From positions 1-5,556 of the forward strand of contig SKPY01000034.1 of assembly GCA_007119305.1 (NCBI GenBank): a stretch of 5,556 nucleotides of DNA. Direction: 5' to 3'. The notes under the pieces were generated by a model that saw nothing but the letters and a program-made list of their open reading frames with translations, was not told where the DNA came from and made no database searches. This DNA comes from Nitriliruptorales bacterium. GTDB taxonomy: Bacteria; Actinomycetota; Nitriliruptoria; Euzebyales; Egibacteraceae. A program made the position numbers and the translations under genes. Below are positions 5,536-5,556 of this stretch, one piece after another. Position 1 is the stretch's first letter, and each line of letters begins with the position of its first letter.

Positions 5536-5541
5536 TGCTGC

Positions 5542-5556
5542 CTACTTGGTCTTCAC
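5542..5556 (-). CDS. Possible last codons of the upstream gene, cut by window edge
   Basis: The frame entering from the right edge reads Val-Lys-Thr-Lys then TAG at 5544-5542, leaving a 79-base gap to rpsH. In spc operons the expected neighbour here is rpsN (S14), or rplE (L5) if rpsN is missing. Short zinc-type S14 proteins normally end in ...SSW or ...ASW, which none of the three frames shows. Either S14 ended before the edge and this is non-coding, or the upstream gene is different, or its tail is altered. Too short to identify. Confidence 0.2.
   Translation of the reverse strand: MKTK

Noticed and set aside
5459..5555. A minus-strand frame from the right edge with several cysteines, ending TGA over the rpsH ATG
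   Set aside because: The cysteines suggested an S14 zinc knuckle, but the spacing and surrounding residues do not fit, it lacks the S14 ending, and the reading falls on the two hairpins.

Overview
The window is a GC-rich (by eye around 70% G+C, strongly G/C at third codon positions) piece of a bacterial chromosome carrying the distal part of the spc ribosomal-protein operon. Every convincing gene lies on the minus strand. In transcription order (right to left) they are rpsH (S8), rplF (L6), rplR (L18), rpsE (S5), rpmD (L30), rplO (L15), secY, adk and map, the last cut by the left window edge. The order S8-L6-L18-S5-L30-L15-SecY-Adk-Map, the high GC, the short-lid adenylate kinase resembling the mycobacterial type, the GTG starts and the absence of TAA among the eight complete stops together suggest an actinobacterium or related high-GC lineage. 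The sequence does not let me name the genus.

Layout: 5463-5556 is a structured stretch before rpsH with two hairpins and possibly the last codons of the upstream gene. Next come rpsH (5064-5462), rplF (4461-5006) and rplR (4043-4411), separated by 46-57 base gaps, then rpsE (3391-3996). From rpsE to secY the genes are tightly packed: rpsE/rpmD overlap by GTGA, rpmD/rplO by ATGA, and rplO/secY are 19 bases apart. After a 65-base gap with a perfect 8-bp inverted repeat come adk (453-1046) and map (1-456), again overlapping by GTGA. There is no gene-free stretch over 300 bases, no mobile element, no CRISPR and no RNA gene.

The genes form one functional unit. Six ribosomal proteins are made next to SecY, the membrane channel for exported and inserted proteins. 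Adenylate kinase balances adenylate nucleotides, and methionine aminopeptidase trims new protein N-termini.

Most of the window is ordinary housekeeping. The outstanding oddity is rpmD: its L30 domain of about 60 residues continues in frame into an acidic, low-complexity tail of about 108 residues. A Shine-Dalgarno-like sequence and a GTG sit exactly at the junction, so the tail might also be made as a separate small protein. Further points are a hairpin that places the rplR ribosome binding site in its loop and several GC-rich intergenic hairpins without U-tracts.
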